DNA from: Lachnospiraceae bacterium
GTDB taxonomy: Bacteria; Bacillota; Clostridia; Lachnospirales; Lachnospiraceae
Length of the DNA stretch: 64,000 nucleotides
Direction: 5' to 3'
Assembly: GCA_017619635.1 (NCBI GenBank)
Contig: JAFZRZ010000038.1
Location: forward strand, 1 to 64,000
Both the position numbers and the translations under genes were made by a program. Within the stretch, counting starts at the first letter, position 1; the number at the start of each line of letters is the position of its first letter. Below the pieces are notes generated by a model, which was given only the letters and a program-made list of their open reading frames with translations, made no database searches and was not told the DNA's origin. Positions 1 to 7,953 of this stretch are shown here, one piece after another.

Positions 1-87
1 CACCGATTAGAAAATCGGCTTGTTAAAGTACTCAAATTTTTTCAACGGCAATAAAAGAACAGCCCAAAAGCATAACTTAATGGCATG

Positions 88-141
88 AAAAAGGGGCCTC
101 GCCCAAATGATTTAATCATCTAAAGCGACAGCCCCTTTTTT
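88..141 (-). terminator. Terminator of the flavin reductase gene
   Basis: The arms AAAAAGGGGC (88-97) and GCCCCTTTTT (131-140) can pair. On the minus strand the stem is followed by a T-rich stretch just after the stop codon of the gene at 150-710. The loop is long (about 33 nt), so efficiency is uncertain. Positions 1-87 hold no gene that I can support. Confidence 0.5.
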
Positions 142-149
142 GATGCGAT

Positions 150-710
150 CTATTTTTTAACTGAATAACCGAATTTACCGAGTTTTTCTCCCAGTGAAAA
201 ATACTCTCCATGTGAATAAGCCACAAGTCCGGTTGAGTTAAGTTCGAACTTACCGCTTTCATCCATGTATTTATCATCAACCGTTACGCCAACCACTTCA
301 GCGATGAACATATCGTGACTTCCCAGTTCTTTTATCTCCTTAACCTTGCAGGCCAGACTTAAAGGACTTTCTGCAATCGCAGGTGCATCAACACCTTCTA
401 TATTTACGGGGGTAAGATTCATCTTTACAAACTTATCTATATCCCTTCCGGATTTTACACCGCAGTAATCCGTGGCATAAACAAGATCCTGTGTGACGAG
501 GTTAATGACAAATTCACCGGTCTTTTCAATGATATCATGGGAATATCGTTCTTTTCTTACAGATATTGATACCATGACAGGATCTGAGCATATCGTGCCC
601 GCCCAGGCAACCGTGATGATATTTGGAGCCTTTCCTTCTTCTTTGCAGCTGACCATTACTACAGGCAGCGGATAAAGCATATTTCCGGGTTTCCAACTGA
701 GTTTTGACAT
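150..710 (-). CDS. Flavin reductase-like FMN-binding protein
   Basis: Protein of 186 aa of the flavin reductase-like (flavoredoxin) family, a split-barrel FMN-binding fold. It opens with the family signature MSKLSWKPGNMLYPLPVVMVS, followed by NIITVAWAGTICSDPVMVSI, typical of the FMN-binding strands. No signal peptide, so probably cytosolic. The start is the ATG at 710 because AAAGGAGA lies 6 nt upstream; an in-frame ATG ten codons further upstream contains that ribosome site and is less likely. It follows the Gx transporter gene by about 30 nt and is probably co-transcribed with the NusG-II/Gx pair, a flavin-linked neighbourhood. The substrate is unknown; donor electrons from NAD(P)H or ferredoxin are possible. 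Confidence 0.85.
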   Translation of the reverse strand: MSKLSWKPGNMLYPLPVVMVSCKEEGKAPNIITVAWAGTICSDPVMVSISVRKERYSHDIIEKTGEFVINLVTQDLVYATDYCGVKSGRDIDKFVKMNLTPVNIEGVDAPAIAESPLSLACKVKEIKELGSHDMFIAEVVGVTVDDKYMDESGKFELNSTGLVAYSHGEYFSLGEKLGKFGYSVKK

Positions 711-741
711 TTTTATCTCTCCTTTTTTATTGAAATCCAAT

Positions 742-1254
742 TTACAGGTGTGAATCTACAGTTCTCCCGATCAGTCCGATAAGGGATCCGGTTATCGTTC
801 CCAGCAATACAAGATAAGGAAGGTATACCGTGGGAGCATAGCTTTTTACAACAAGACAGGCAACGATAAGCTGTCCCATGTTGTGAAAGACACCGCCTAG
901 GATACTGACGCCGAGAGGAGAGAGTATCTTTGTTTTTTTTGCGATTAGCATGACCGCAAAACTGATGATCCCGCCGGCGAGACTGTATATGATCGTAGAA
1001 AAGGTGCCAAACATAAATCCTGACAGAATGATACGCGCTATCATTATAATAAATACCTGTCCCGGGGCTAAGAAGAAAAGACCTGTCAGAGTCACGAGAT
1101 TGGCAAGCCCCAGTTTTGCTCCAGGTATCGGAATGGCAAACGGGATCAGGGTTTCTATGTAGCTGAATATAAGAGCAACGGCAACCAGGAATCCTGATAT
1201 GGCAACATATCCTGCAGGACTTTTGGGACTTATGATATCATTGTGAGACCGCAT
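742..1254 (-). CDS. Gx transporter family membrane protein (EetB-like)
   Basis: About 170 aa, very hydrophobic, with roughly five membrane segments and the family pattern IPGAKLGLANLVTL and GGVFHNMGQL. It belongs to the Hpre_diP_synt_I/Gx family, which is often misnamed heptaprenyl diphosphate synthase component I; the sequence reads as an integral membrane, ECF-S-like protein. Start: AAGGAGG precedes both ATG 1260 and ATG 1254, and spacing favours 1254. It overlaps the 3' end of the NusG-II gene, so the two are translationally coupled. In Listeria the same two families flank the flavin-based electron transfer locus (eetA/eetB, from memory). The exact role is unknown. Confidence 0.8.
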   Translation of the reverse strand: MRSHNDIISPKSPAGYVAISGFLVAVALIFSYIETLIPFAIPIPGAKLGLANLVTLTGLFFLAPGQVFIIMIARIILSGFMFGTFSTIIYSLAGGIISFAVMLIAKKTKILSPLGVSILGGVFHNMGQLIVACLVVKSYAPTVYLPYLVLLGTITGSLIGLIGRTVDSHL

Positions 1255-1633
1255 CGACATCACCCTCCTTTTCACTGCAGATTTCTATAACAAGTTTATG
1301 GGGAAGACATACAATGGATTCTCCGTCATATCTTACAGCCACGTGGTTGACACAGATCTGATCCGGGCAGTCAGCAGAATCGACATAAACCTCCCCGCCG
1401 GATACATGGATCGTATTGGTACCTTTGTCTGTGGAAACAATGATATCTGTATCTTTATCAAGATCAAGTCGTGCATATTCCTCGCCGTTTACAGTAACGA
1501 GAGCATAAGCCCCGTCTTCTTTTGATGATCTTCCAAACACTATAAAAAGACATCCTGATATCATAAGGAACACGATCAGGATAAACAGATCGTTTTTTAA
1601 TGTGCTGTTGTTCTTTTCTTTTTTTGAACTCAT
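1238..1633 (-). CDS. NusG domain II-containing membrane-anchored protein (EetA-like)
   Basis: Protein of 131 aa with one N-terminal membrane anchor (about residues 13-34) and an outward-facing NusG domain II. Family hallmarks are the cysteine pair in DCPDQICV and the CLPHKLVIEI strand. Despite the name it is not a transcription factor: the NusG N-terminal and KOW domains are absent. It is the first gene of the leftward unit NusG-II, Gx, flavin reductase. The upstream start region has only a weak ribosome site. The likely role is in extracellular flavin/redox chemistry together with the Gx protein; this is inference from family context. Confidence 0.8.
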   Translation of the reverse strand: MSSKKEKNNSTLKNDLFILIVFLMISGCLFIVFGRSSKEDGAYALVTVNGEEYARLDLDKDTDIIVSTDKGTNTIHVSGGEVYVDSADCPDQICVNHVAVRYDGESIVCLPHKLVIEICSEKEGDVDAVSQ

Positions 1634-1678
1634 GATATCTCAGACAATTCCCGATAAAGTGATTCTTCTTTAGTTACT

Positions 1679-1705
1679 GTAATATACACATTTAACTTCA
1701 GTCAA
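1679..1705 (-). promoter_or_regulatory. Probable promoter of the NusG-II/Gx operon
   Basis: On the minus strand TTGACT (1705-1700) is followed after 15 nt by TATTAC (1684-1679). The -35 is good but the spacing is short, so activity may depend on a regulator. The 11-bp inverted repeat at 1718-1782 lies directly upstream. Confidence 0.4.
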
Positions 1706-1717
1706 TGCTTTTAATTA

Positions 1718-1782
1718 CACTTACAATGTGACAAAAGTCATATCTCATTCGTTTCTTTTTTCACTACAAGGCATTGTAAGTG
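1718..1782. repeat. Inverted repeat CACTTACAATG between divergent operons
   Basis: CACTTACAATG (1718-1728) is repeated in perfect inverted orientation as CATTGTAAGTG (1772-1782), separated by 43 nt. It lies between the leftward NusG-II unit and the rightward ABC/two-component operon. ACTACAAGG also occurs twice nearby (1763-1771 and 1820-1828). Both are plausible binding sites for the NarL-type regulator encoded at 6627, but this is inference. Confidence 0.45.
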
Positions 1783-1856
1783 ACTGATATCATGGTTACT
1801 GTGAACAGAAAGAAAAGTTACTACAAGGTACATGATGATAAATGAAAGGACAGACA

Positions 1857-2627
1857 ATGGAAAACAAAAGCAGTAACGAGATCATATTAAAAACGAAAGA
1901 TCTGACAAAGAAATACTCAAATACCGTAGTGGTGGATAATCTTAACATTGAGATAAAAAAGGGTGAGGTGTTCGGACTGCTCGGACCTAACGGCGCGGGA
2001 AAGAGCACCACAATGAACATGATATGCAATCTTATAAAGCCTGATCTTGGCAATGTGGAATTTATGGGCAAGGATTTCAGAAAGAACAAAAAGGAACTGA
2101 GTTCAAAGCTTGGATATATCCCGCAGCATCTGGCGATCCACGGAAATTTAAAGGCATGGGAAAATGTTGAGCTTTTCACTTCCCTTTACGGGATAAAAGG
2201 CAGTGAGTTAAAGTCTAGGATAGATGAGTCGCTTGAATATGTAGGACTGATGGAGAGAAGAAATGATTATGCCAAGACTTTTTCAGGCGGAATGAAGAGA
2301 AGACTTAACATCGCCTGTGCGATAGGGCATCATCCGGATCTTCTTATCTTCGATGAACCTACGGTGGGTATAGATCCACAGTCGAGAAACTTCATATTGG
2401 AGAAGATAAAGGAATCAAATAAAAACGGTACAACAGTCATATATACAAGTCATTACATGGAGGAAGTTGAAGCGATATGCACGAGGATCGCGATAATGGA
2501 TAACGGAAAGATAATCGCGAGCGGAACAAGCGAAGAATTAAAGAAACTTGTTGTGGAGGACACATCGTCCATTACTCTGGAGGAGGTATTCCTCACACTT
2601 ACGGGAAAGAAACTGAGGGATATGTGA
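1857..2627 (+). CDS. ABC-2 exporter ATP-binding protein
   Basis: Cytosolic ATPase of 256 aa. Walker A GPNGAGKST lies at about residues 43-51, the ABC signature FSGGMKRRL near 141 and Walker B LLIFDEPTVGID near 162; an H-loop YTSHYMEE follows. The C-terminal LEEVFLTLTGKKLRD is typical of the DrrA/CcmA-like branch that works with ABC-2 permeases. Start ATG 1857 is preceded by GAAAGGA at good spacing; the in-frame ATG at 1842 would include this site in the coding region. It is followed by two permease genes with overlapping stop/start codons, then a sensor kinase and regulator, suggesting export of, or resistance to, an envelope-active compound. Confidence 0.9.
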   Translation: MENKSSNEIILKTKDLTKKYSNTVVVDNLNIEIKKGEVFGLLGPNGAGKSTTMNMICNLIKPDLGNVEFMGKDFRKNKKELSSKLGYIPQHLAIHGNLKAWENVELFTSLYGIKGSELKSRIDESLEYVGLMERRNDYAKTFSGGMKRRLNIACAIGHHPDLLIFDEPTVGIDPQSRNFILEKIKESNKNGTTVIYTSHYMEEVEAICTRIAIMDNGKIIASGTSEELKKLVVEDTSSITLEEVFLTLTGKKLRDM

Positions 2628-3688
2628 TGATCAGATATTTGATAAAGAACAATTTCAAGATAATGTTCAGAAACGGAGTTAATCTTCTGATATACGTTAT
2701 CGGTCCGATCTTAATATCTGCTGTGCTTGCCAGTGCATTCTCATCTTTGCTTGAGAGTTATGAAAGTGCAGGCCAGTTCAGGGCTGGTTACAGTATAGAA
2801 GATGACAGCAGTATGGCTTTGTATATAGATGCACTTAAGGAAGTTGCACAGGATAACGGGATTTATTTAACGGAATACGAGACAGGCGATCCCCAAAAGA
2901 TCATTGAAAACAATGACCTGGGTGGCTTTGTTAAGATCAAAGGAGACAGTTACACGGTATATGAATCTGCTGACTCAAAAGTTGAAGGGGCTACACTCGA
3001 ATATCTTATGACTGCATTCTTTAATGCAATAATAAGCGGAGATACGGAATCATTAAAGCTTTCGATCAGTTATCCCGAACATGCACCAAGTGTTAATTCC
3101 ACAGATTATTACGGGATCATATACATCGCATATTTCGGATGGTTATCCATCATCTGTGCGGCCGGACTCTTATCAAATGAGAAGAAAAACAGGATCACGG
3201 AAAGACTGTGCGTATCCGATCTGTCATCTTTAAAGACGTATCTGTCAAGACTGATACCGCTTGTGACATCAGTACTGATAACACTTTCAATATCTTCTTT
3301 CTTGAATGTGTTTTTGCTTGGAGTACACTGGGGAAATGCATTGCTCTCGGCACTTATAGTATTTGTTTCGATACTGGCCGCATCGGCGTTCGGACTAATG
3401 CTGTTTGAGTTGACACAAAACATGGTGGCAGCAACATTTCTGTCATTTGCGGTCGTATGGACAATGGGCTTTATCGGAGGATCGTTTGAGACATATATGC
3501 TTTCCTCACATTCGGAAACATTGAAGAATCTGATGCCCATTTACCATGAGAACAGAGCACTGGTAGAGCTTTCCGGCATGGGTCACAGTGATTATGTGAT
3601 GAGCGCGATCCTGTATGCAGGTGTGCTTGCTGTCATATTTTCAGTGATATCTGTTGGATGTGCCGAGATCAAAAGGAGAAAAAGATAA
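2627..3688 (+). CDS. ABC-2 type permease (first subunit)
   Basis: Membrane protein of 353 aa. An N-terminal membrane helix (near residues 18-38) is followed by a roughly 130-residue external region and about five C-terminal helices, the ABC2_membrane_3 layout. Its ATG overlaps the ATPase stop codon (TGATG), indicating translational coupling. It is paired with a second, different permease directly downstream, so the transporter is probably a heterodimer served by the ATPase at 1857. The substrate cannot be deduced. Confidence 0.85.
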   Translation: MIRYLIKNNFKIMFRNGVNLLIYVIGPILISAVLASAFSSLLESYESAGQFRAGYSIEDDSSMALYIDALKEVAQDNGIYLTEYETGDPQKIIENNDLGGFVKIKGDSYTVYESADSKVEGATLEYLMTAFFNAIISGDTESLKLSISYPEHAPSVNSTDYYGIIYIAYFGWLSIICAAGLLSNEKKNRITERLCVSDLSSLKTYLSRLIPLVTSVLITLSISSFLNVFLLGVHWGNALLSALIVFVSILAASAFGLMLFELTQNMVAATFLSFAVVWTMGFIGGSFETYMLSSHSETLKNLMPIYHENRALVELSGMGHSDYVMSAILYAGVLAVIFSVISVGCAEIKRRKR

Positions 3689-4935
3689 TGATTAGTATTA
3701 TAAAAACAACGATGAAACTTCTGTTTAGAAATGTAGTCTTCTGGGTGTTTTTGATCTTCACTCCGATACTGTCGACACTGGTCTTACGGCTGGAAGTTGA
3801 AAATCTCGGTGCATACGAAGTGGTAGGCGCAGAGGAAATAATCGAGATGGATAAAACAGATGAAAAGGTAGCTTACTTTGGAGGAAAAGGAAAATACGTC
3901 ATCAAAGTATATGATGCTTCTAACACAGAATTATCCGAATATATGCTCAACAGCCTTTCAGAAAGCGGAATGATCACTGTGGTCAGGATCAAGACTAAGG
4001 ATATAACAAAAGATCAGGTTGAAAAAGAGATGCATTTCAACGGATACGATGACAGAATGGGAGCAGCACTTTATCTTGATAAGGATTTCGATAAGGCCAT
4101 ACTTGACGGTGACAGTGAAAAGGCCATGACGGTTTATATCCTTTCGGATGATGAAAGATCAAAGATCCTAGAAAATGAGATAAAGATGTGCATGGGCCGT
4201 ATAAATATGGCAAAGCAGATGGGGGGACAAAATGATATCATCGCTAATCTCGATAAGATAAGTGAAAACATTCCTGACAAAAATGTTGTTTTACTGGATG
4301 GAAAGAACAGCAGGAATCTCACCAATGTCCAGCTTGACCAGAAAGCACTTATGGGATATGCGTTTGCATTCATGACTTTAGGTTTTGTATTTGGAGGAGT
4401 ATTGATAGCTTATACGGTTATAAACGAGCAGAAGAACATGGTCCTTACAAGGGTAAAACTGTCTCAGCTTACCGATTCGCAGTATTTCGCGGCCAAGTTT
4501 ATCTGCGGAGCGATAGTATCGTTTATGATAACGGGAGTGACAAGCATTGCTGCACTTTCTGTCGACAGTGAAAAGATGGGAATGAGCAGGATCGGGTTCT
4601 TTATAATGATCTTCTTTCTTGGGCTGATATTCTGCTCGATCAGTCTAATGATCGGAATACTTTTTGCGGATGTGATGAGTGCGACTGTCGCTGCATTTGT
4701 GGTATGGGTCTTGTCATCACTGCTGTCAGGACTGTATTTCCCTCTTGATTCGGCGAGCAAAGCCATAAAGTCTATGTCTTATATGATGCCGTCCAAATGG
4801 TTTTTGGATGTCACGGAGATGTTGATGGTAAAAGACAGTAATGTGTATTTTATGATATTATGTATTACGGTAGCATATCTGATCGTAACACTGGGTCTGG
4901 GAAGCATTGGGGTAAAGATCAAGAAAAATGAGTGA
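3688..4935 (+). CDS. ABC-2 type permease (second subunit)
   Basis: Membrane protein of 415 aa with the same plan as its upstream partner: one N-terminal helix (IFTPILSTLVLRL), a long external domain, then about five helices ending in YLIVTLGLGSIGVKIKK. Start ATG 3688 overlaps the preceding stop codon (TAATG) and has AAAGGAG upstream, so the longer frame starting at 3658 is not needed. The gene overlaps the following kinase by 8 nt. The two permeases have diverged strongly, consistent with a heterodimeric ABC-2 exporter. Confidence 0.85.
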   Translation: MISIIKTTMKLLFRNVVFWVFLIFTPILSTLVLRLEVENLGAYEVVGAEEIIEMDKTDEKVAYFGGKGKYVIKVYDASNTELSEYMLNSLSESGMITVVRIKTKDITKDQVEKEMHFNGYDDRMGAALYLDKDFDKAILDGDSEKAMTVYILSDDERSKILENEIKMCMGRINMAKQMGGQNDIIANLDKISENIPDKNVVLLDGKNSRNLTNVQLDQKALMGYAFAFMTLGFVFGGVLIAYTVINEQKNMVLTRVKLSQLTDSQYFAAKFICGAIVSFMITGVTSIAALSVDSEKMGMSRIGFFIMIFFLGLIFCSISLMIGILFADVMSATVAAFVVWVLSSLLSGLYFPLDSASKAIKSMSYMMPSKWFLDVTEMLMVKDSNVYFMILCITVAYLIVTLGLGSIGVKIKKNE

Positions 4936-6058
4936 ACATATAAGAGATAAGTATTTCTTATTGATAAAGCTGGTACTGCTTATAGTATTCAGCATATACG
5001 GGATAATGAACACCGCTGACAAGACAGGGGTATCTGTAAAGATACTCCTGCTTGTTTCGTTTTATATCGGAGTACTTGCCGGCAAAGAGTTCATGAGCGG
5101 ATACAAAAAGGCGATATGTACAATTGCATCCCTTATGATCTTTCTGATACTCACATATATTGGCGGAGAATATTTTATCCTGTTCGGATTTTTGAGCATA
5201 TATGAGATATTGTCTCTTTTTCCAGGTATCGATCACAGATTTTATTTTGTGCCGCTTATAGGAGTGGTAGTGGATTCCCCGATAGGTTTTCTGAATCTGT
5301 TCGTGATAGTGTTTATGATGACTATCCTATATGTGCAGCAGAATTTCGTTATCAGAGGATATATGGAAACGATGCAAAAAGATCTGGAAACGGAACAGAA
5401 CCTGAAAAAAGACATGCTGTACAGGGAATATTCTGCCAAGGCTGAGTTTAAACAGAGTCTGCTCAATGCCCAGAATCAGATCTTAGAAGACAGGGCTGCT
5501 CTTTCCCAGACTCTACATGACAAACTGGGTCACAGCATAAACGGGTCCATTTATCAGCTAGAGGGAGTAAAGGTACTGATGGACAAGGACCCCGAAAAAT
5601 CAAGGTCAATGATACAGGCGGTCATAGATCAGTTAAGAACCGGTATGGATGAGATAAGAGCCATCTTAAGAAAAGAAAGACCGGAGAAAAAGGAACTTGC
5701 GATGATCCAGCTTTATAAGCTGTGTGAGGACTGTAATGATAAGGGTGTAAAGACAGATCTTAATGTCGAAGGAGATATTTCAATGATAACGGATACGGTC
5801 TGGGAGATCATTCTGGATAATGCGTATGAGGCTGTTTCAAATTCGATGAAATATTCCAAGTGTCATCATATCGATATAGCTATCAAGGTCATGAACAGGA
5901 TGGTTAAATGTACGGTAAGTGATGACGGGATAGGTTGCAGTAATATAAAAGACGGAATGGGAATATCAGGCATGCGAAGAAGAATGCGTGCTGTGAACGG
6001 TACACTTGATTTTGAATCTGAAGTGGGATTTTGCGTTACGATGCTTATTCCGCTTTAA
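4928..6058 (+). CDS. Sensor histidine kinase, LiaS/DesK (HisKA_3) type
   Basis: Protein of 376 aa. The N-terminal third has about four to five membrane segments with almost no external domain, the 'intramembrane-sensing' layout. A coiled-coil linker leads to the HisKA_3 H-box LSQTLHDKLGHSING (phosphorylated His near residue 197) and an HATPase domain with DNAYEAVSNSMKYS (N-box) and DDGIGCSNIKDGMGISGM (G1/G2). It starts inside the end of the permease gene. Its partner is the NarL-type regulator at 6627. Intramembrane kinases next to ABC exporters usually sense envelope stress or the transporter itself; that role is inferred. Confidence 0.9.
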   Translation: MSEHIRDKYFLLIKLVLLIVFSIYGIMNTADKTGVSVKILLLVSFYIGVLAGKEFMSGYKKAICTIASLMIFLILTYIGGEYFILFGFLSIYEILSLFPGIDHRFYFVPLIGVVVDSPIGFLNLFVIVFMMTILYVQQNFVIRGYMETMQKDLETEQNLKKDMLYREYSAKAEFKQSLLNAQNQILEDRAALSQTLHDKLGHSINGSIYQLEGVKVLMDKDPEKSRSMIQAVIDQLRTGMDEIRAILRKERPEKKELAMIQLYKLCEDCNDKGVKTDLNVEGDISMITDTVWEIILDNAYEAVSNSMKYSKCHHIDIAIKVMNRMVKCTVSDDGIGCSNIKDGMGISGMRRRMRAVNGTLDFESEVGFCVTMLIPL

Positions 6059-6072
6059 TAAGGAGAGATGAC

Positions 6073-6630
6073 ATGCTTGATAAACTTAATGCATTGGATA
6101 CAAAGGCAAAGATAAGACTGTTTGTGTTCGCTCTTGTTTTAGCGTGGTGTGCATATTGCAGTATAGGTTATGCCATGGAGACAAATTTCGGTGGTCTTGC
6201 CAGCAATTACGTGGATACATCGGATGTGCATGATGTCAGTATTGACGGCGGTGATTTTACATGGGCTGTCCTGCTGCTTGGACATGCCGTTAACGGGATG
6301 ATCACGGTGGTGATCTTTTTCCTGTTCTGTATATTACTGGTCGCAGAAGTGATATTTACCCTTATCCCTATTCTTTTGCTTAGATTTATAGGTATAAGGA
6401 ACTCGACTGTGATAACCGGGGAGGAATATCAGCTGTCAAAGTATCTGTATTATCTTGGCATAGTTATCTCCATAGTGATAGGTCTGATACTTGCCAGATT
6501 TTCGGGGATACTCAATCTGCTTATACTTGTCGGAGTATGGGCGCTATTGGTACGAATATATTTATCGGCATTAAAGATGAACATGTTGCAGCATAAGTCT
6601 TTTGACAATGACGCGGAGGAAACAGTATGA
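6073..6630 (+). CDS. Membrane protein of unknown function between kinase and regulator
   Basis: Protein of 185 aa with about four to five membrane helices: residues around 12-32, 65-105 (two segments) and 128-165 (two segments). A short external stretch rich in Asp, Ser and Val follows the first helix. I do not recognise the family. Start ATG 6073 has AAGGAGAG 8 nt upstream; longer in-frame starts lie within the kinase gene. Its 3' end overlaps the regulator gene (ATGA). Its place between the kinase and its regulator suggests an accessory sensor or modulator, but nothing in the sequence proves this. Confidence 0.7.
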   Translation: MLDKLNALDTKAKIRLFVFALVLAWCAYCSIGYAMETNFGGLASNYVDTSDVHDVSIDGGDFTWAVLLLGHAVNGMITVVIFFLFCILLVAEVIFTLIPILLLRFIGIRNSTVITGEEYQLSKYLYYLGIVISIVIGLILARFSGILNLLILVGVWALLVRIYLSALKMNMLQHKSFDNDAEETV

Positions 6631-7271
6631 GCAGGATCAGGGTTATCATAGCTGATGACAGTGATTTCGTCCGTGACGGTATGAGGATCATACTTGAGGT
6701 GGATGATGATTTTGAGGTGCTGGGATGTGCTTCAAACGGAAGGGAAGCAATAGAGATAGCACAAAAAGAAACACCGGATGTATTCCTTATGGATATACAG
6801 ATGCCGGTAATGGACGGTATTGAGGCAACAAAAGAGATCGTAAACAGCGGACTTGGAAAAGTTTTGATCCTGACAACCTTTGATGATGATGAGCTGGTGC
6901 GTCAGGCACTTGCAGCCGGAGCAAAAGGCTATCTTATAAAGAATCATACTCCCGAGCATTTAAAACAGATGATAAAGTCTGTATACAACGGAACCGGAGT
7001 AATGGAGGAGAACATACTGGAATCTCTTACCGGGGCAGGCACAGTCTCACAACAGTCTAAAGCAGCTTTAGGCTTTGATGGATCTGTATTCTCAACAAGG
7101 GAGTTAGAGATAATAAAAGAAGTTGCTGAGGGTCTTTCAAACAAAGAGATTGCAGAAAAGCTGTTCATATCAGAGGGAACCGTAAAGAATTACATCACCA
7201 CGATCCTTTCAAAAGAGGGGCTGTCGCACAGAACCGCCCTGGCAGTATATTATCTTACAGGAAAAAAATAA
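6627..7271 (+). CDS. NarL/LuxR-type response regulator
   Basis: Protein of 214 aa. The receiver domain has the acidic pocket IIADDSD and phospho-acceptor Asp near residue 55 in VFLMDIQMPVMDG, conserved Thr in LILTTFDDD and Lys in YLIKNHTP. A C-terminal LuxR-type helix-turn-helix follows (STRELEIIKEVAEGLSNKEI). GCGGAGGAAACAGT precedes ATG 6627. It overlaps the membrane protein gene by 4 nt and is the last gene of the ABC/kinase operon. It probably regulates that operon, possibly through the inverted repeat at 1718-1782. Confidence 0.92.
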   Translation: MSRIRVIIADDSDFVRDGMRIILEVDDDFEVLGCASNGREAIEIAQKETPDVFLMDIQMPVMDGIEATKEIVNSGLGKVLILTTFDDDELVRQALAAGAKGYLIKNHTPEHLKQMIKSVYNGTGVMEENILESLTGAGTVSQQSKAALGFDGSVFSTRELEIIKEVAEGLSNKEIAEKLFISEGTVKNYITTILSKEGLSHRTALAVYYLTGKK

Positions 7272-7276
7272 ATCAG

Positions 7277-7305
7277 TTGTATTATCAGCTTTCAGGTAGT
7301 ATTAT
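7277..7305 (+). promoter_or_regulatory. Promoter of the queT transcript
   Basis: TTGTAT (7277-7282) and TATTAT (7300-7305) are separated by exactly 17 nt. The predicted start near 7312 places the preQ1 aptamer wholly inside the leader. Confidence 0.6.
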
Positions 7306-7325
7306 TGTCTGTGCTACAAAAAATA

Positions 7326-7364
7326 GTGAGTTCGAGACCATCCTCACTCAAAACAAAACTAGGA
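7326..7364 (+). ncRNA. preQ1-I riboswitch controlling queT
   Basis: P1 stem GTGAG (7326-7330) pairs with CTCAC (7343-7347). The loop TTCGAGACCATC and the A-rich tail TCAAAACAAAACTAGGAG match the compact preQ1-I pseudoknot aptamer. The 3' pseudoknot strand AGG is also the Shine-Dalgarno sequence of the next gene (ATG 7372), so ligand binding should hide the ribosome site: translational repression. The next gene is a QueT queuosine-precursor transporter, the expected regulon member. Confidence 0.9.
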
Positions 7365-7371
7365 GAAAAAT

Positions 7372-7929
7372 ATGAAAAACAAAACAACGAAGCTTATTAC
7401 TCAGGCGGCTATCATAGCAGCCTTGTATGTGGTGCTTTCACTAGCCACATACCAATTCTCGTATCTTGAGATCCAGTGCAGAGTGGCAGAGGCACTGTGC
7501 ATGATGATCTACTTCACCCCCGCAGGTGTCTGGGGAGTATTCGTCGGATGTCTTATCACAAATATCTTTGGAGGATCATGGATCGATATCGTATTCGGAT
7601 CACTTGCAACTCTTATAGCAGCCCTGCTTACCATTCCGATTGCAAAAGCTCTTAAGAAGAAGTGCGGATCCAGTCTGGATATCAAACACAGTCTTTTGAT
7701 ACCTATCCCCACAGTATTAGTGAATGCAATAATCATACCTTTTGTGTTATATTATGGATATGGGATCACGAGCATGGGAAATGCCCAGTCTAAACTGGCC
7801 GTTTTGGGTCTCATGGCATTTTCGGTAGGTGCCGGTGAGGTCATATCATGTTATATATTCGGACCCATACTTGTAAAGGTGATGAACAGAGTGGACAAGA
7901 GCCTTCATCTTTCTGATGATGAGCAGTGA
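7372..7929 (+). CDS. queT: QueT family queuosine precursor transporter (ECF S component)
   Basis: Membrane protein of 185 aa with about five to six helices. The family signature YLEIQCRVAEALCMMIYFTP and the GVFVGCLITNIFGG and GSLATLIAALLT segments are characteristic of QueT, the substrate-binding subunit of an ECF transporter for preQ1/preQ0-type precursors of queuosine in tRNA. The shared ECF energizing module is not in this window. Translation is predicted to be repressed by the preQ1-I riboswitch that overlaps its ribosome site. Confidence 0.92.
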   Translation: MKNKTTKLITQAAIIAALYVVLSLATYQFSYLEIQCRVAEALCMMIYFTPAGVWGVFVGCLITNIFGGSWIDIVFGSLATLIAALLTIPIAKALKKKCGSSLDIKHSLLIPIPTVLVNAIIIPFVLYYGYGITSMGNAQSKLAVLGLMAFSVGAGEVISCYIFGPILVKVMNRVDKSLHLSDDEQ

Positions 7930-7953
7930 TACTCTGTAGAAAAGACAGCTACT

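Noticed and set aside
1-87. Small hairpin CCGATT/AATCGG at the left edge
   Set aside because: It has no T-run and no gene to the left in view; its role cannot be judged.
1796-2179. 127-codon antisense frame over the ABC ATPase
   Set aside because: It lies over the conserved Walker A region of the ATPase and has no start signal of its own.
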